A stretch of DNA of 64,000 bases, from assembly GCF_013167215.1 (NCBI RefSeq), contig NZ_JABJWY010000039.1, positions 379,144 to 443,143 on the forward strand. The letters are read 5' to 3'. This document shows, one piece after another, positions 27,176-34,719 of the stretch. Under the pieces are notes generated by a model. It did no database searches and was not told the origin of the DNA. It was given only the letters and a program-made list of their open reading frames with translations. Position numbers and translations under genes: made by a program. Origin of the DNA: Sphingobacterium prati (GTDB lineage Bacteria; Bacteroidota; Bacteroidia; Sphingobacteriales; Sphingobacteriaceae). How positions within the stretch are numbered: the stretch's first letter is position 1; every line of letters begins with the position of its first letter.

Positions 27176-29073
27176 CTTTAGATAGCCTATCAATCTTAAG
27201 ACAATATTGGGGTTTTGAATCGTTTCGGCCCTTGCAGGAAGAAATTATTCAGTCGGTTATTTCTGGTAAAGACACACTCGCTTTACTACCAACAGGGGGC
27301 GGGAAATCCATATGTTTTCAGGTGCCGGCATTGATGATGGAGGGAATCTGTATCGTGGTGACCCCGTTGATTGCCCTTATGAAAGATCAGGTAGAACATT
27401 TGAAAAAAAATGGTATCCAAGCAGTTGCCATTTACTCGGGAATGAAAAAAAGGGAAGTGGATATTACGTTGGACAATTGTGTCTATGGAAAAATAAAATT
27501 CCTTTATCTATCCCCCGAGCGGTTGTATAGTGACCTTGTCCGGGAGCGGATCCGATTTATGAATGTCAATCTATTCGCGATAGATGAGGCACATTGTATT
27601 TCTCAATGGGGTTATGATTTTAGACCGCCCTACCTGGAGTTGGCAAGACTGAAAGAGCTCCATCCCAAAGTTCCATTTTTAGCACTGACAGCAACTGCTA
27701 CGGAACGCGTGATAACCGATATACAGAAGAAGCTAAATTTTCCGGAACAAAATGTATTTGTCAAAAGTTTCCTTCGGGACAATTTAGCTTATATGGCTAT
27801 CGAAGAAGAGGATAAAATGGGACGGATGGTACGTATTATTCATAAACTAGGTGGGTCAGGTATCGTATATGTTCGAAATCGAAGAGAGACGCAGGAAATA
27901 GCCCGTATTTTAATCAACAATGGAATAGCGTCAGACTATTATCACGCTGGACTTTCAGGACAGGAGCGTGATCAAAAACAGGATGCATGGATGACAAATG
28001 CTGTTCGTGTTATCGTCGCTACAAATGCATTTGGAATGGGGATCGACAAGTCCGATGTTCGTTTTGTCATCCATCTGGATCTGCCCAATTCGCTGGAAGC
28101 TTACTACCAGGAAGCCGGTAGGGCGGGGCGGGATGGTAAAAAAGCATACCCAGTTATTCTTTACCAAAAGAATGATGAAAAAAAGCTCGTTGATACCTTG
28201 AGTGCTAGTTTTCCCGATGTTCCCTTCATTCAGCAGACTTATCACTATTTATGTAATCATTTTCAAGTGCCTTATGGAGCGGGTGAGGGCCTTACGCTGG
28301 ATTTTGATGTGGTTACATTTGCCAAGAAATATCAATTGCCATTGATTCCTGTGATGAATGCATTGAAATTTTTAGAGCGCGACGGTTGGTTAACCTTGTC
28401 TGAAGCTGTAACTATACCCTCACGTTTCAAATTTGAAATAGATAGCACCGAATTGTATAAAGTTCAGGTGCAATATGTAAAATATGATAAATTGATTAAA
28501 GCGATTCTACGTGTGTATGGTGGCGTTTTTGAAAATTATATCCTGATTAATGAATATGAATTTGCAAATAAGCTTGGGGTCCCTTATGGCCGTGTTGTTG
28601 AACTTTTAAAATCACTCGAAGCATTGGAAATTGCAAGCTACCTCCCTTCTACGGATGCACCGCAGCTAACGTTTTTACAAAATCGTGTTGATTATAAACA
28701 TCTGCATATTGACCATATCTTTATTCGGGATCGTCATCAGATAAAGGAAGAGCAGGTTAATGGGATGATCAATTATATAGAGAAAGCGCACTGCCGCAGC
28801 CAGTCGTTGTTGCTTTATTTTGGAGAAAAGAATGCAGGCTTCTGCCAGGTGTGTGATTTATGTTTAATACGTATACACAACGAAGGACAACGAAACCAAA
28901 TCAAAGCGGAGATAAAAAACAGCTTATTGGCTGCACCAAAGGGGCTGCATGATCTGGTTGGAAGTTTAACCCTCGGTAGCGAAAAAAAAAGAATAGAGAT
29001 CATCCGTGACCTGTTAGATGCCGAAGTAATTCGACTGGAGGACAATCTCTATTCCTGGAATACCTTATTTTGA
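27172..29073 (+). CDS. recQ: ATP-dependent DNA helicase, RecQ family
   Basis: A 633-residue 3'-5' helicase of superfamily 2. Motif 0 is FRPLQEEIIQ, the Walker A ALLPTGGGKSICFQVPAL, motif II DEAHCISQWGYDFRPPY, motif III ALTATATE, and motif VI QEAGRAGRDGK. The zinc-type cysteine cluster (HCRS, then FCQVCDLC) sits very late, near residues 540-560, after two winged-helix-like segments; in E. coli RecQ the cysteines come before the winged helix. No HRDC domain is evident. It overlaps comEC by ATGA, linking it to the DNA-uptake operon, and its stop abuts the stop of the convergent sulfurtransferase with no spacer. Confidence 0.92.
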   Translation: MTLDSLSILRQYWGFESFRPLQEEIIQSVISGKDTLALLPTGGGKSICFQVPALMMEGICIVVTPLIALMKDQVEHLKKNGIQAVAIYSGMKKREVDITLDNCVYGKIKFLYLSPERLYSDLVRERIRFMNVNLFAIDEAHCISQWGYDFRPPYLELARLKELHPKVPFLALTATATERVITDIQKKLNFPEQNVFVKSFLRDNLAYMAIEEEDKMGRMVRIIHKLGGSGIVYVRNRRETQEIARILINNGIASDYYHAGLSGQERDQKQDAWMTNAVRVIVATNAFGMGIDKSDVRFVIHLDLPNSLEAYYQEAGRAGRDGKKAYPVILYQKNDEKKLVDTLSASFPDVPFIQQTYHYLCNHFQVPYGAGEGLTLDFDVVTFAKKYQLPLIPVMNALKFLERDGWLTLSEAVTIPSRFKFEIDSTELYKVQVQYVKYDKLIKAILRVYGGVFENYILINEYEFANKLGVPYGRVVELLKSLEALEIASYLPSTDAPQLTFLQNRVDYKHLHIDHIFIRDRHQIKEEQVNGMINYIEKAHCRSQSLLLYFGEKNAGFCQVCDLCLIRIHNEGQRNQIKAEIKNSLLAAPKGLHDLVGSLTLGSEKKRIEIIRDLLDAEVIRLEDNLYSWNTLF

Positions 29074-29913
29074 TTATTTCTCGATCGGAAGATTGAGTTC
29101 TTCTTTGCCCCATTCAGACCATGAACCATCGTAAACCCGGATAGTTGTATGCCCTGAAATATAAGCTGCGAAGGCAAGTATGGAGGCCGTTACGCCCGAG
29201 CCACAGGAGAATATATATTCATCTCCTGTCGCTTTAGACTGATCAAAGTGCTGCTTGAGCTCGTCAATTTCTTTATAGTAAATGTCCGAAAGCAATTCTT
29301 CGAAGGGTAGGTTTTTAGAGTGTGGAATATGTCCGCCATTGAGACCTTTTCGCGGTTCTGCGACTAATCCAATGAATCTTCCCTTGCTTCTGGCATCGAA
29401 AATAGTTGTCTCAGCCGATTTATAATGCGCTAAAATATATTCCTTATCAGCAAAGAGGTTCTCCTGAAAACGAGCTTTAAAATTTCCATTCTGGTGATTT
29501 TCTTTATAATTGTCAGTCAGTTTATAATTATTATTTTTCCAAGCTGGAACTCCGCCATTTAAAATATAGACCTGATCAAACCCCATGACCTTAAACATCC
29601 ACCAGGCACGTGGACTGGAATAAACCCCCCATCTATCATATAAAACCACTGTGCTATTTTGATTAATACCCAATGCTTGAACTTCTTTTTCAAAGACCTG
29701 CTCAGTTACCAGTGTGTGCGGCAATTTAGATGAGTGGTCGGAAAATTTTCCTTCGATATCAAAAAACAATGAGTTTGGAAGTAATGCTAATTTTGCATCT
29801 TTTAGGGATTGACCGACTTTATCGATGGTACAGTCTAGTAGGATCACATTTTCATCTTTTGTCAATGTATCCTGAAGTTCGGATGGGCTTATTAAGGCTG
29901 ATTTGAATGACAT
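29074..29913 (-). CDS. Thiosulfate/3-mercaptopyruvate sulfurtransferase (tandem rhodanese)
   Basis: A 279-residue protein of two rhodanese domains. The N-terminal domain has LLDCTIDKVGQSLKDAKLALLPNSLFFDIEGKFSD. The C-terminal domain carries the active-site loop CGSGVTAS, which is the form found in 3-mercaptopyruvate sulfurtransferases (CG[S/T]GVTA). It transfers sulfur from mercaptopyruvate or thiosulfate to thiol acceptors or cyanide. I start at ATG 29913 (MSFKSALISP); the longer frame runs through the promoter. The stop codon abuts that of recQ. Confidence 0.88.
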   Translation of the reverse strand: MSFKSALISPSELQDTLTKDENVILLDCTIDKVGQSLKDAKLALLPNSLFFDIEGKFSDHSSKLPHTLVTEQVFEKEVQALGINQNSTVVLYDRWGVYSSPRAWWMFKVMGFDQVYILNGGVPAWKNNNYKLTDNYKENHQNGNFKARFQENLFADKEYILAHYKSAETTIFDARSKGRFIGLVAEPRKGLNGGHIPHSKNLPFEELLSDIYYKEIDELKQHFDQSKATGDEYIFSCGSGVTASILAFAAYISGHTTIRVYDGSWSEWGKEELNLPIEK

Positions 29914-29933
29914 AACAATTATTCTTATGTATA

Positions 29934-29963
29934 CAAAATTACAAAGCAAACCTATAAAAACAA
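29934..29963 (-). promoter_or_regulatory. Promoter of the sulfurtransferase gene
   Basis: Reading leftward, TTG (29963-29961), 19 bases, then TAATTTTG (29941-29934). The upstream element overlaps the tail of the rpsA terminator. Confidence 0.6.
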
Positions 29964-29992
29964 AGCGGCTGTTCTTTTGGAACAGCCGCTTT
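29962..29992 (-). terminator. Terminator of rpsA
   Basis: A 13-bp perfect stem (29962-29974 with 29980-29992), rich in G+C, with a 5-base loop; T-rich sequence follows on the minus strand. Confidence 0.85.
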
Positions 29993-30012
29993 TTATGGAT
30001 TTAAAATGCTAA

Positions 30013-31944
30013 TTACTTAGCGTTTTTGTCATTTTCCATTTGCTCTTTCAATTGAGCTAATACGTCTAAGTCGCCTAAAGTAGATTTTTCAACAGAATCT
30101 TTTACTTTTTTAACAGCTGAAGATTCAGCTTTAGCGTCTTTTTTACGGTTGTTAGACTCTTCTTTGCGAGCTTCTTCTTTCTCTTCTTCCCAGATACGAG
30201 AGTGAGAAATTACCAAACGTTTGTTCTCTTTATTGAACTCGATGATTTTGAATGAAGTTACTTCATCAACTTTCAATGAAGAACCGTCTTCTTTAACAGA
30301 GTGTTTAGAAGGACAGAAACCTTCAACACCATATTGTAAAGCTACGATATCACCTTTGTCACCAACTTTGATCACAGTACCTTCGTGGATAGAACCCTCA
30401 GTGAAGATTGTCTCGAAAGTATCCCAAGGATTTTCTTCCAATTGTTTGTGACCTAAAGATAACTTACGGTTTTCTTCGTCTAATTCTAGAACAACAACAT
30501 CTAAAGTTTCACCTACTTTGGTGAATTCGTTAGGGTGGTTGATTTTTTTAGACCAAGACAAATCTGAGATGTGGATCAAACCATCGATACCTTCTTCTAA
30601 CTCAACAAACACACCGAAGTTAGTCATGTTTTTAACAACAGCTGTTTGTTTAGAACCTACTGGATAACGATCAGTGATGTTTTTCCAAGGATCTGGAGTC
30701 AATTGTTTGATACCTAAACTCATTTTACGCTCATCACGATCTAAAGTTAAGATTTGAGCTTCGATCTCATCTCCAACTTTCAAGAACTCTTGTGGAGAAC
30801 GTAAGTTTTGAGACCAAGACATTTCAGAAACGTGGATTAAACCTTCAACACCTGGGATGATTTCTAAGAAAGCACCGTAATCAGCAACTGTTACGATTTT
30901 ACCTTTCACTTTAGAACCAACTTCTAATGCTGTATCTAAAGATTCCCAAGGATGCTCAGATAATTGTTTCAAGCCTAAAGCGATACGTTTTTTCTCATCA
31001 TCAAAATCCAATACAACAACGTTGATTGTTTGATCTAAAGATAAAACTTCTTTTGGATGTTCGATACGACCCCAAGAAATGTCTGTAATATGCAACAAAC
31101 CGTCAACACCACCTAAGTCGATGAATACACCGAAGTCAGTGATATTTTTAACAGTTCCTTCCAATACTTGACCTTTTTCTAATTTAGCAACGATCTCAGA
31201 TTTTTGGTTTTCTAAGTCGTTTTCAATTAATACTTTGTGCGATACGACAACGTTTTTGAATTCGTGGTTGATTTTAACAACTTTGAATTCCATAGTTTTA
31301 CCTACATATATATCGTAGTCACGGATAGGTTTGATATCGATTTGAGATCCAGGTAAGAATGCTTCAACACCTTTGATGTCAACGATAAGACCACCTTTAG
31401 TACGGCTCTTAACGAAACCAGTAATGATTGCATCATTTTCCAATGCCTCATTGATAGCTTCCCAAGATTTTTGAGTTTTAGCACGTTTACGAGAAAGTAC
31501 TAATTGACCGTTAGCATCTTCTTGAGATTCTACGAATACGTCAACTTTGTCACCAATTTTTAATTCTGGTAAGTCACGGAATTCGGATAAAGAAACTAAA
31601 CCGTCAGATTTGAAACCAACATTCAAGACAACGTCTTTGTTGTTGATAGAAACTACAGTACCTTCGATAATTTCACCTTGGTTAACTTGGTTAAAAGTAT
31701 CTGCGTATTGTGCTTCAAGTTTAGCGCGCTCAGCTTCGCTATAATTTCCGAAACCTTTGTCATTTGCATCCCAGTCAAATTCACCTTCTGGTGTAATCCA
31801 AGTGTTTGATTTGATTTCGTCGATTAAGTTTGAATCAGCTTCTGATTCAATTTTTTCAGTGTCTTTCACTACTTTAGTGTCAGCACCTTGTAGCTCTGCG
31901 TTTTTCGCTGCTAATTCTTTTTCTGCTTCTTGTTTTTTTGCCAT
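30013..31944 (-). CDS. rpsA: 30S ribosomal protein S1
   Basis: A 643-residue protein with six S1 (OB-fold RNA-binding) repeats. Examples are GEIIEGTVVSINNKDVVLNVGFKSDGLVSLSEF, GQVLEGTVKNITDFGVFIDLGGVDGLLHITDISW and GSKQTAVVKNMTNFGVFVELEEGIDGLIHISDLSW. An acidic, Lys/Glu/Ala-rich N-terminal extension of about 85 residues and a charged C-terminal tail of about 60 residues flank them. S1 brings mRNAs to the small subunit, which is especially important in Bacteroidota, where Shine-Dalgarno pairing is little used. Remarkably, this gene itself has AGGAGA upstream of its ATG. It is transcribed alone from a strong promoter and ends at its own terminator. Confidence 0.96.
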   Translation of the reverse strand: MAKKQEAEKELAAKNAELQGADTKVVKDTEKIESEADSNLIDEIKSNTWITPEGEFDWDANDKGFGNYSEAERAKLEAQYADTFNQVNQGEIIEGTVVSINNKDVVLNVGFKSDGLVSLSEFRDLPELKIGDKVDVFVESQEDANGQLVLSRKRAKTQKSWEAINEALENDAIITGFVKSRTKGGLIVDIKGVEAFLPGSQIDIKPIRDYDIYVGKTMEFKVVKINHEFKNVVVSHKVLIENDLENQKSEIVAKLEKGQVLEGTVKNITDFGVFIDLGGVDGLLHITDISWGRIEHPKEVLSLDQTINVVVLDFDDEKKRIALGLKQLSEHPWESLDTALEVGSKVKGKIVTVADYGAFLEIIPGVEGLIHVSEMSWSQNLRSPQEFLKVGDEIEAQILTLDRDERKMSLGIKQLTPDPWKNITDRYPVGSKQTAVVKNMTNFGVFVELEEGIDGLIHISDLSWSKKINHPNEFTKVGETLDVVVLELDEENRKLSLGHKQLEENPWDTFETIFTEGSIHEGTVIKVGDKGDIVALQYGVEGFCPSKHSVKEDGSSLKVDEVTSFKIIEFNKENKRLVISHSRIWEEEKEEARKEESNNRKKDAKAESSAVKKVKDSVEKSTLGDLDVLAQLKEQMENDKNAK

Positions 31945-31954
31945 TAATTAATTT

Positions 31955-31980
31955 TCTCCTTTTTCCTACGTTGTAGGAGA
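31955..31980 (-). promoter_or_regulatory. rpsA leader: Shine-Dalgarno sequence with two competing hairpins
   Basis: Reading leftward, AGGAGA lies at 31960-31955, 10 bases before the ATG (31944). A perfect 6-bp hairpin, TCCTAC/GTAGGA (31978-31973 with 31969-31964), leaves it free. An upstream TCTCCT (31980-31975) is the exact complement of AGGAGA and could hide it instead. The two pairings share bases and exclude each other. A regulatory switch is an inference. Confidence 0.45.
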
Positions 31981-31982
31981 TG

Positions 31983-32012
31983 CAAAGGTACAAAAAAACT
32001 TTTAATGCAAAA
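31983..32012 (-). promoter_or_regulatory. Promoter of rpsA
   Basis: Reading leftward, TTTTG (32012-32008), 17 bases, then TACCTTTG (31990-31983). The transcript should start near 31979, giving a leader of only about 35 bases that begins with the hairpin-forming sequence. Confidence 0.65.
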
Positions 32013-32042
32013 TTTTATTTTTCTTATTTTATTGACAGACTT

Positions 32043-32255
32043 TTAGTTATACTCAACGTGATCGAGCATACGGAATAATTTGGTTAGAGGGCCTCGGAAC
32101 ATGATTATTTTTATCGTTCCCAATTGGCCCGTTTTAGTCTGCATGTAACAGTTTTTTGGTAGGTAAAGACTTTGAACAAAGTTCTTTAACTCATGGAATC
32201 CTTGACTATTAATCGTTATTTTTTTTGAATGAATTGAAAATTCGGGGTTTGGCAA
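32043..32255 (-). CDS. Hypothetical small protein (70 residues)
   Basis: An open frame that overlaps the end of the yihY-like gene by 47 bases in another frame and fills the space before the rpsA promoter. The predicted protein (starting MPNPEFSIHSKKITINSQGF) is basic, has no signal peptide or membrane helix, and contains MFRGPLTKLFRMLDHVEY near its end. I do not recognise a family. It could be a real last gene of the envelope operon or a chance frame; the coding-like residue mix and the way it exactly fills the gap are the only support. Confidence 0.35.
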   Translation of the reverse strand: MPNPEFSIHSKKITINSQGFHELKNFVQSLYLPKNCYMQTKTGQLGTIKIIMFRGPLTKLFRMLDHVEYN

Positions 32256-33177
32256 TTACAATTGTTTGCTTGGACAAAGCAATAGCAGCATTAAGTTCGT
32301 AGCCTAACAATAAGATTAGTGTATTGAGGTAGATCCATAACATGATCACAATCAATGTTCCTATAGAACCATACAATTTATTATAGGCACCAAAATGATT
32401 AATATAAAATGTAAAGATGGAGAAGGTCAAAATTGCTAATATAGTAGCCATGGATGCTCCTGGGCTAAACAATTTCCATTTATTTGAGGTTGAAGGGCCA
32501 AACTTATAGATACAGCTAACTGTGAAAAAATAAATAGCGAAAATAATAATCCATCGGGCAAGTTTTAATAGGGTAGCCCACATACTGGATTTAATGCCTG
32601 TAGTTTCTTTAAGATAGTCGATTGTCACTCCCGCAATAGTGAATATGGTCATACCTACTGTTAAGGCGAAGATGATAAAAAACGCCAAGGTCAGTGCGAT
32701 GAGTCTTTTCCGCACCCAAGGTCTTTTCTCAGTCATTAGGGAAGCTTTGTTGAAGGCATTCATTAATGAAGCCATACCATTTGTTGCAAAATAGGCAGCA
32801 AATAGAAAACCGAAGGAAAGCAGTCCGCCATTTTGGTTTTTAATGATATCCTCTAAAGTGGTTTCGACTACAAGGAAAGCATTTTTGGGGATGACAACTG
32901 CCAGGAAATCTAATAATTGTTCCTGAAAATTGTTAATCGGGATATACGGAATCAACGTAAACAGAAAGATGATCCCGGGAAATATAGCCAATAGGAAACT
33001 ATACGATAATGACGAAGCTTTACTGACGATGGAATCTCGGGAGAGCTCCTGAAAAAAAAACACCGACACAGTATAAAGGGGTAGCGAACCGAATCCGGGT
33101 AACACCACCCTTTTGCTCCATTCGATTAATCTAAAATAAGGTTCAACGTTTAATAGCCATTGGTGGAGTTTCCCCAT
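32209..33177 (-). CDS. YihY/virulence factor BrkB family membrane protein
   Basis: A 322-residue inner-membrane protein with about six hydrophobic segments. The family pattern is visible in DSIVSKASSLSYSFLLAIFPGIIFLFTLIPYIPI, FGPSTSNKWKLFSPGASMATILAIL and AYNKLYGSIGTLIVIMLWIYLNTLILLLGYELNAAI. The old label ribonuclease BN does not apply. The molecular function of this family is not settled; a transport role has been suggested. It begins one base after the thioesterase gene ends and belongs to the leftward PASTA-mltG operon. Confidence 0.88.
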   Translation of the reverse strand: MGKLHQWLLNVEPYFRLIEWSKRVVLPGFGSLPLYTVSVFFFQELSRDSIVSKASSLSYSFLLAIFPGIIFLFTLIPYIPINNFQEQLLDFLAVVIPKNAFLVVETTLEDIIKNQNGGLLSFGFLFAAYFATNGMASLMNAFNKASLMTEKRPWVRKRLIALTLAFFIIFALTVGMTIFTIAGVTIDYLKETTGIKSSMWATLLKLARWIIIFAIYFFTVSCIYKFGPSTSNKWKLFSPGASMATILAILTFSIFTFYINHFGAYNKLYGSIGTLIVIMLWIYLNTLILLLGYELNAAIALSKQTIVIAKPRIFNSFKKNND

Positions 33178-33178
33178 A

Positions 33179-33586
33179 TCAGTTAAAGTATTTACTCATC
33201 TTATCCAGAAATATCTGTGGAGGCATACAAGGTTTGTTTTTTTCCATATTGACAAATACCAGTGTCGTCTCTCCTTGATTGAGCAACTCTCCACTTTGGT
33301 TAAAAAGTTCATATTCAAAAATAATACGGACAGCCGGTTTCTTACGAATTGTTACTCGGATCGTTATCAGGTCATCATACTTGCCCGGTTTGAGATATCT
33401 TGTTTTCATCTCAGTGACCGGAAGCATAACGCCCATTTCTTCCAGTTCCTTATAGGATATTCCTGTACTTCTCAGCATTTCAGTACGAGCGATCTCATAG
33501 AACGCAGCATAATTGCCATAATAAACATAACCCATTTGGTCTGTTTCAGCATAACGGACACGAAGCTGATGGTCAAATACAAACAT
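33179..33586 (-). CDS. Acyl-CoA thioesterase, YbgC/4-hydroxybenzoyl-CoA type
   Basis: A 135-residue single hot-dog-fold protein. The active-site region RYAETDQMGYVYYGNYAAFYEIARTEMLRS contains the Asp that is catalytic in the 4HBT group; KTRYLKPGKYDDLITI and FEYELFNQSGELLNQGETTLVFVN follow the family pattern. These cytoplasmic enzymes hydrolyse acyl-CoA or acyl-ACP thioesters; the chain length cannot be told. The start overlaps the mltG stop (TAATG), indicating coupled translation. YbgC is linked with the envelope Tol-Pal genes in proteobacteria; here it is again next to envelope genes. Confidence 0.87.
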   Translation of the reverse strand: MFVFDHQLRVRYAETDQMGYVYYGNYAAFYEIARTEMLRSTGISYKELEEMGVMLPVTEMKTRYLKPGKYDDLITIRVTIRKKPAVRIIFEYELFNQSGELLNQGETTLVFVNMEKNKPCMPPQIFLDKMSKYFN

Positions 33587-34626
33587 TATTTCTTGATATT
33601 TCGTGCGTCTAAAGCTTGTTGGAATTTGCGCGCATTGATTAGATGTTCGACTTCTGTTTTTGCAAAATTATGGTATCCTGAGAAATCATCTTTTGCACAC
33701 ATATAAATATAATCATGTTGTTTAAAATTCAATACGGCATCAATTGCAGCAATACTTGGGATAGAAATAGGACCTGGGGGCAGACCTCTATATATATAAG
33801 TATTATAAGGATTATTTGTTCTTAGATGCTTATTTAATACTCTTCTGATCGAAAAGTCATTATTTGCAAAGATCACAGTTGGATCGGCCTGTAACAGCAT
33901 GCCTTTTTTTAGGCGATTCAAATAGAGGCCGGCAATCATAGGCATTTCATCTTGATGTAAGGCTTCCCCTTTGACGATCGAAGCTAGTGTGCTCACCTGT
34001 TGTTGTGTTAGGTTAAGAGCCTTTGCCTTGGCAATACGGTCTGTATTCCAGAATTTTTTCCATTCATCATCGAAACGGGCAATAACCTTCTCTGGGCTCG
34101 TGTTCCAGTAGATTTCGTATGTGTTGGGGATGAAAATTGAAATTAAATTCTCTTTGGTAAAGCCAAATTTTTGAGCGGTTGTTTCATCATTTAGTACCGC
34201 AATAAATTGTGCAGAATCTGCCTCAAAACTTTTACCTAATAAGGCGGCCATATTTTCCTTTAGCCGCACATTGGCAAATCTAAATTTTACAGGTTCTTGA
34301 TAACCGCCAATTAAATTACCGATCAAACGTCTATTGTTCATTCCGGGAGTTAACAGATAACGACCGGGTTTTACACTTTTTTCGTATTTTTTATATTGGG
34401 CAGCACGTTCGAATGCTGCAATATCATCCAAAAGGCTGGAATCTTGAATTGATTTGAGGACATCTTCATACTTAGCCCCCTCATGAATGTAAAGGTATTT
34501 TTTCTCTCCAGAAACGTTTGAAGCAAAAAAAGCCTTATAAAATGTCCAGGCAAAATAACCTCCGACAAGGATGACGATTAATGCAATAATTTTTAACCAG
34601 CTTGGTATTCCTTTTTTATTTTCCAT
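33586..34626 (-). CDS. mltG: Endolytic murein transglycosylase MltG
   Basis: A 346-residue inner-membrane lytic transglycosylase that cuts nascent glycan strands and so sets their length. One N-terminal membrane helix (WLKIIALIVILVGGYFAWTFYKAFF) is followed by a LysM-like region. The YceG domain has LASIVKGEALHQDEMPMIAGLYLNRLKKGMLLQADPTVIFA and NPYNTYIYRGLPPGPISIPSIAAIDAVLN. The Glu in SIVKGEAL lies where the family's catalytic Glu is expected (IVEKET in E. coli). The C-terminal YMCAKDDFSGYHNFAKTEVEH is also typical. It overlaps the thioesterase gene by one base. Confidence 0.93.
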   Translation of the reverse strand: MENKKGIPSWLKIIALIVILVGGYFAWTFYKAFFASNVSGEKKYLYIHEGAKYEDVLKSIQDSSLLDDIAAFERAAQYKKYEKSVKPGRYLLTPGMNNRRLIGNLIGGYQEPVKFRFANVRLKENMAALLGKSFEADSAQFIAVLNDETTAQKFGFTKENLISIFIPNTYEIYWNTSPEKVIARFDDEWKKFWNTDRIAKAKALNLTQQQVSTLASIVKGEALHQDEMPMIAGLYLNRLKKGMLLQADPTVIFANNDFSIRRVLNKHLRTNNPYNTYIYRGLPPGPISIPSIAAIDAVLNFKQHDYIYMCAKDDFSGYHNFAKTEVEHLINARKFQQALDARNIKK

Positions 34627-34649
34627 CAGAATGATTTTTTATATCAATG

Positions 34650-34712
34650 ATGAAACCTTCACGGACATACGATTCATTTTAAGCAAGCGATCTATGTTTA
34701 TGAAGGTTTCAT
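34650..34712. repeat. Spaced 12-bp inverted repeat between the PASTA gene and mltG
   Basis: ATGAAACCTTCA (34650-34661) is perfectly complementary to TGAAGGTTTCAT (34701-34712), 39 bases apart. It fills the intergenic stretch of this leftward operon. It may be an intercistronic hairpin or a split operator; no T run is attached. Confidence 0.45.
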
Positions 34713-34719
34713 AATAGCT

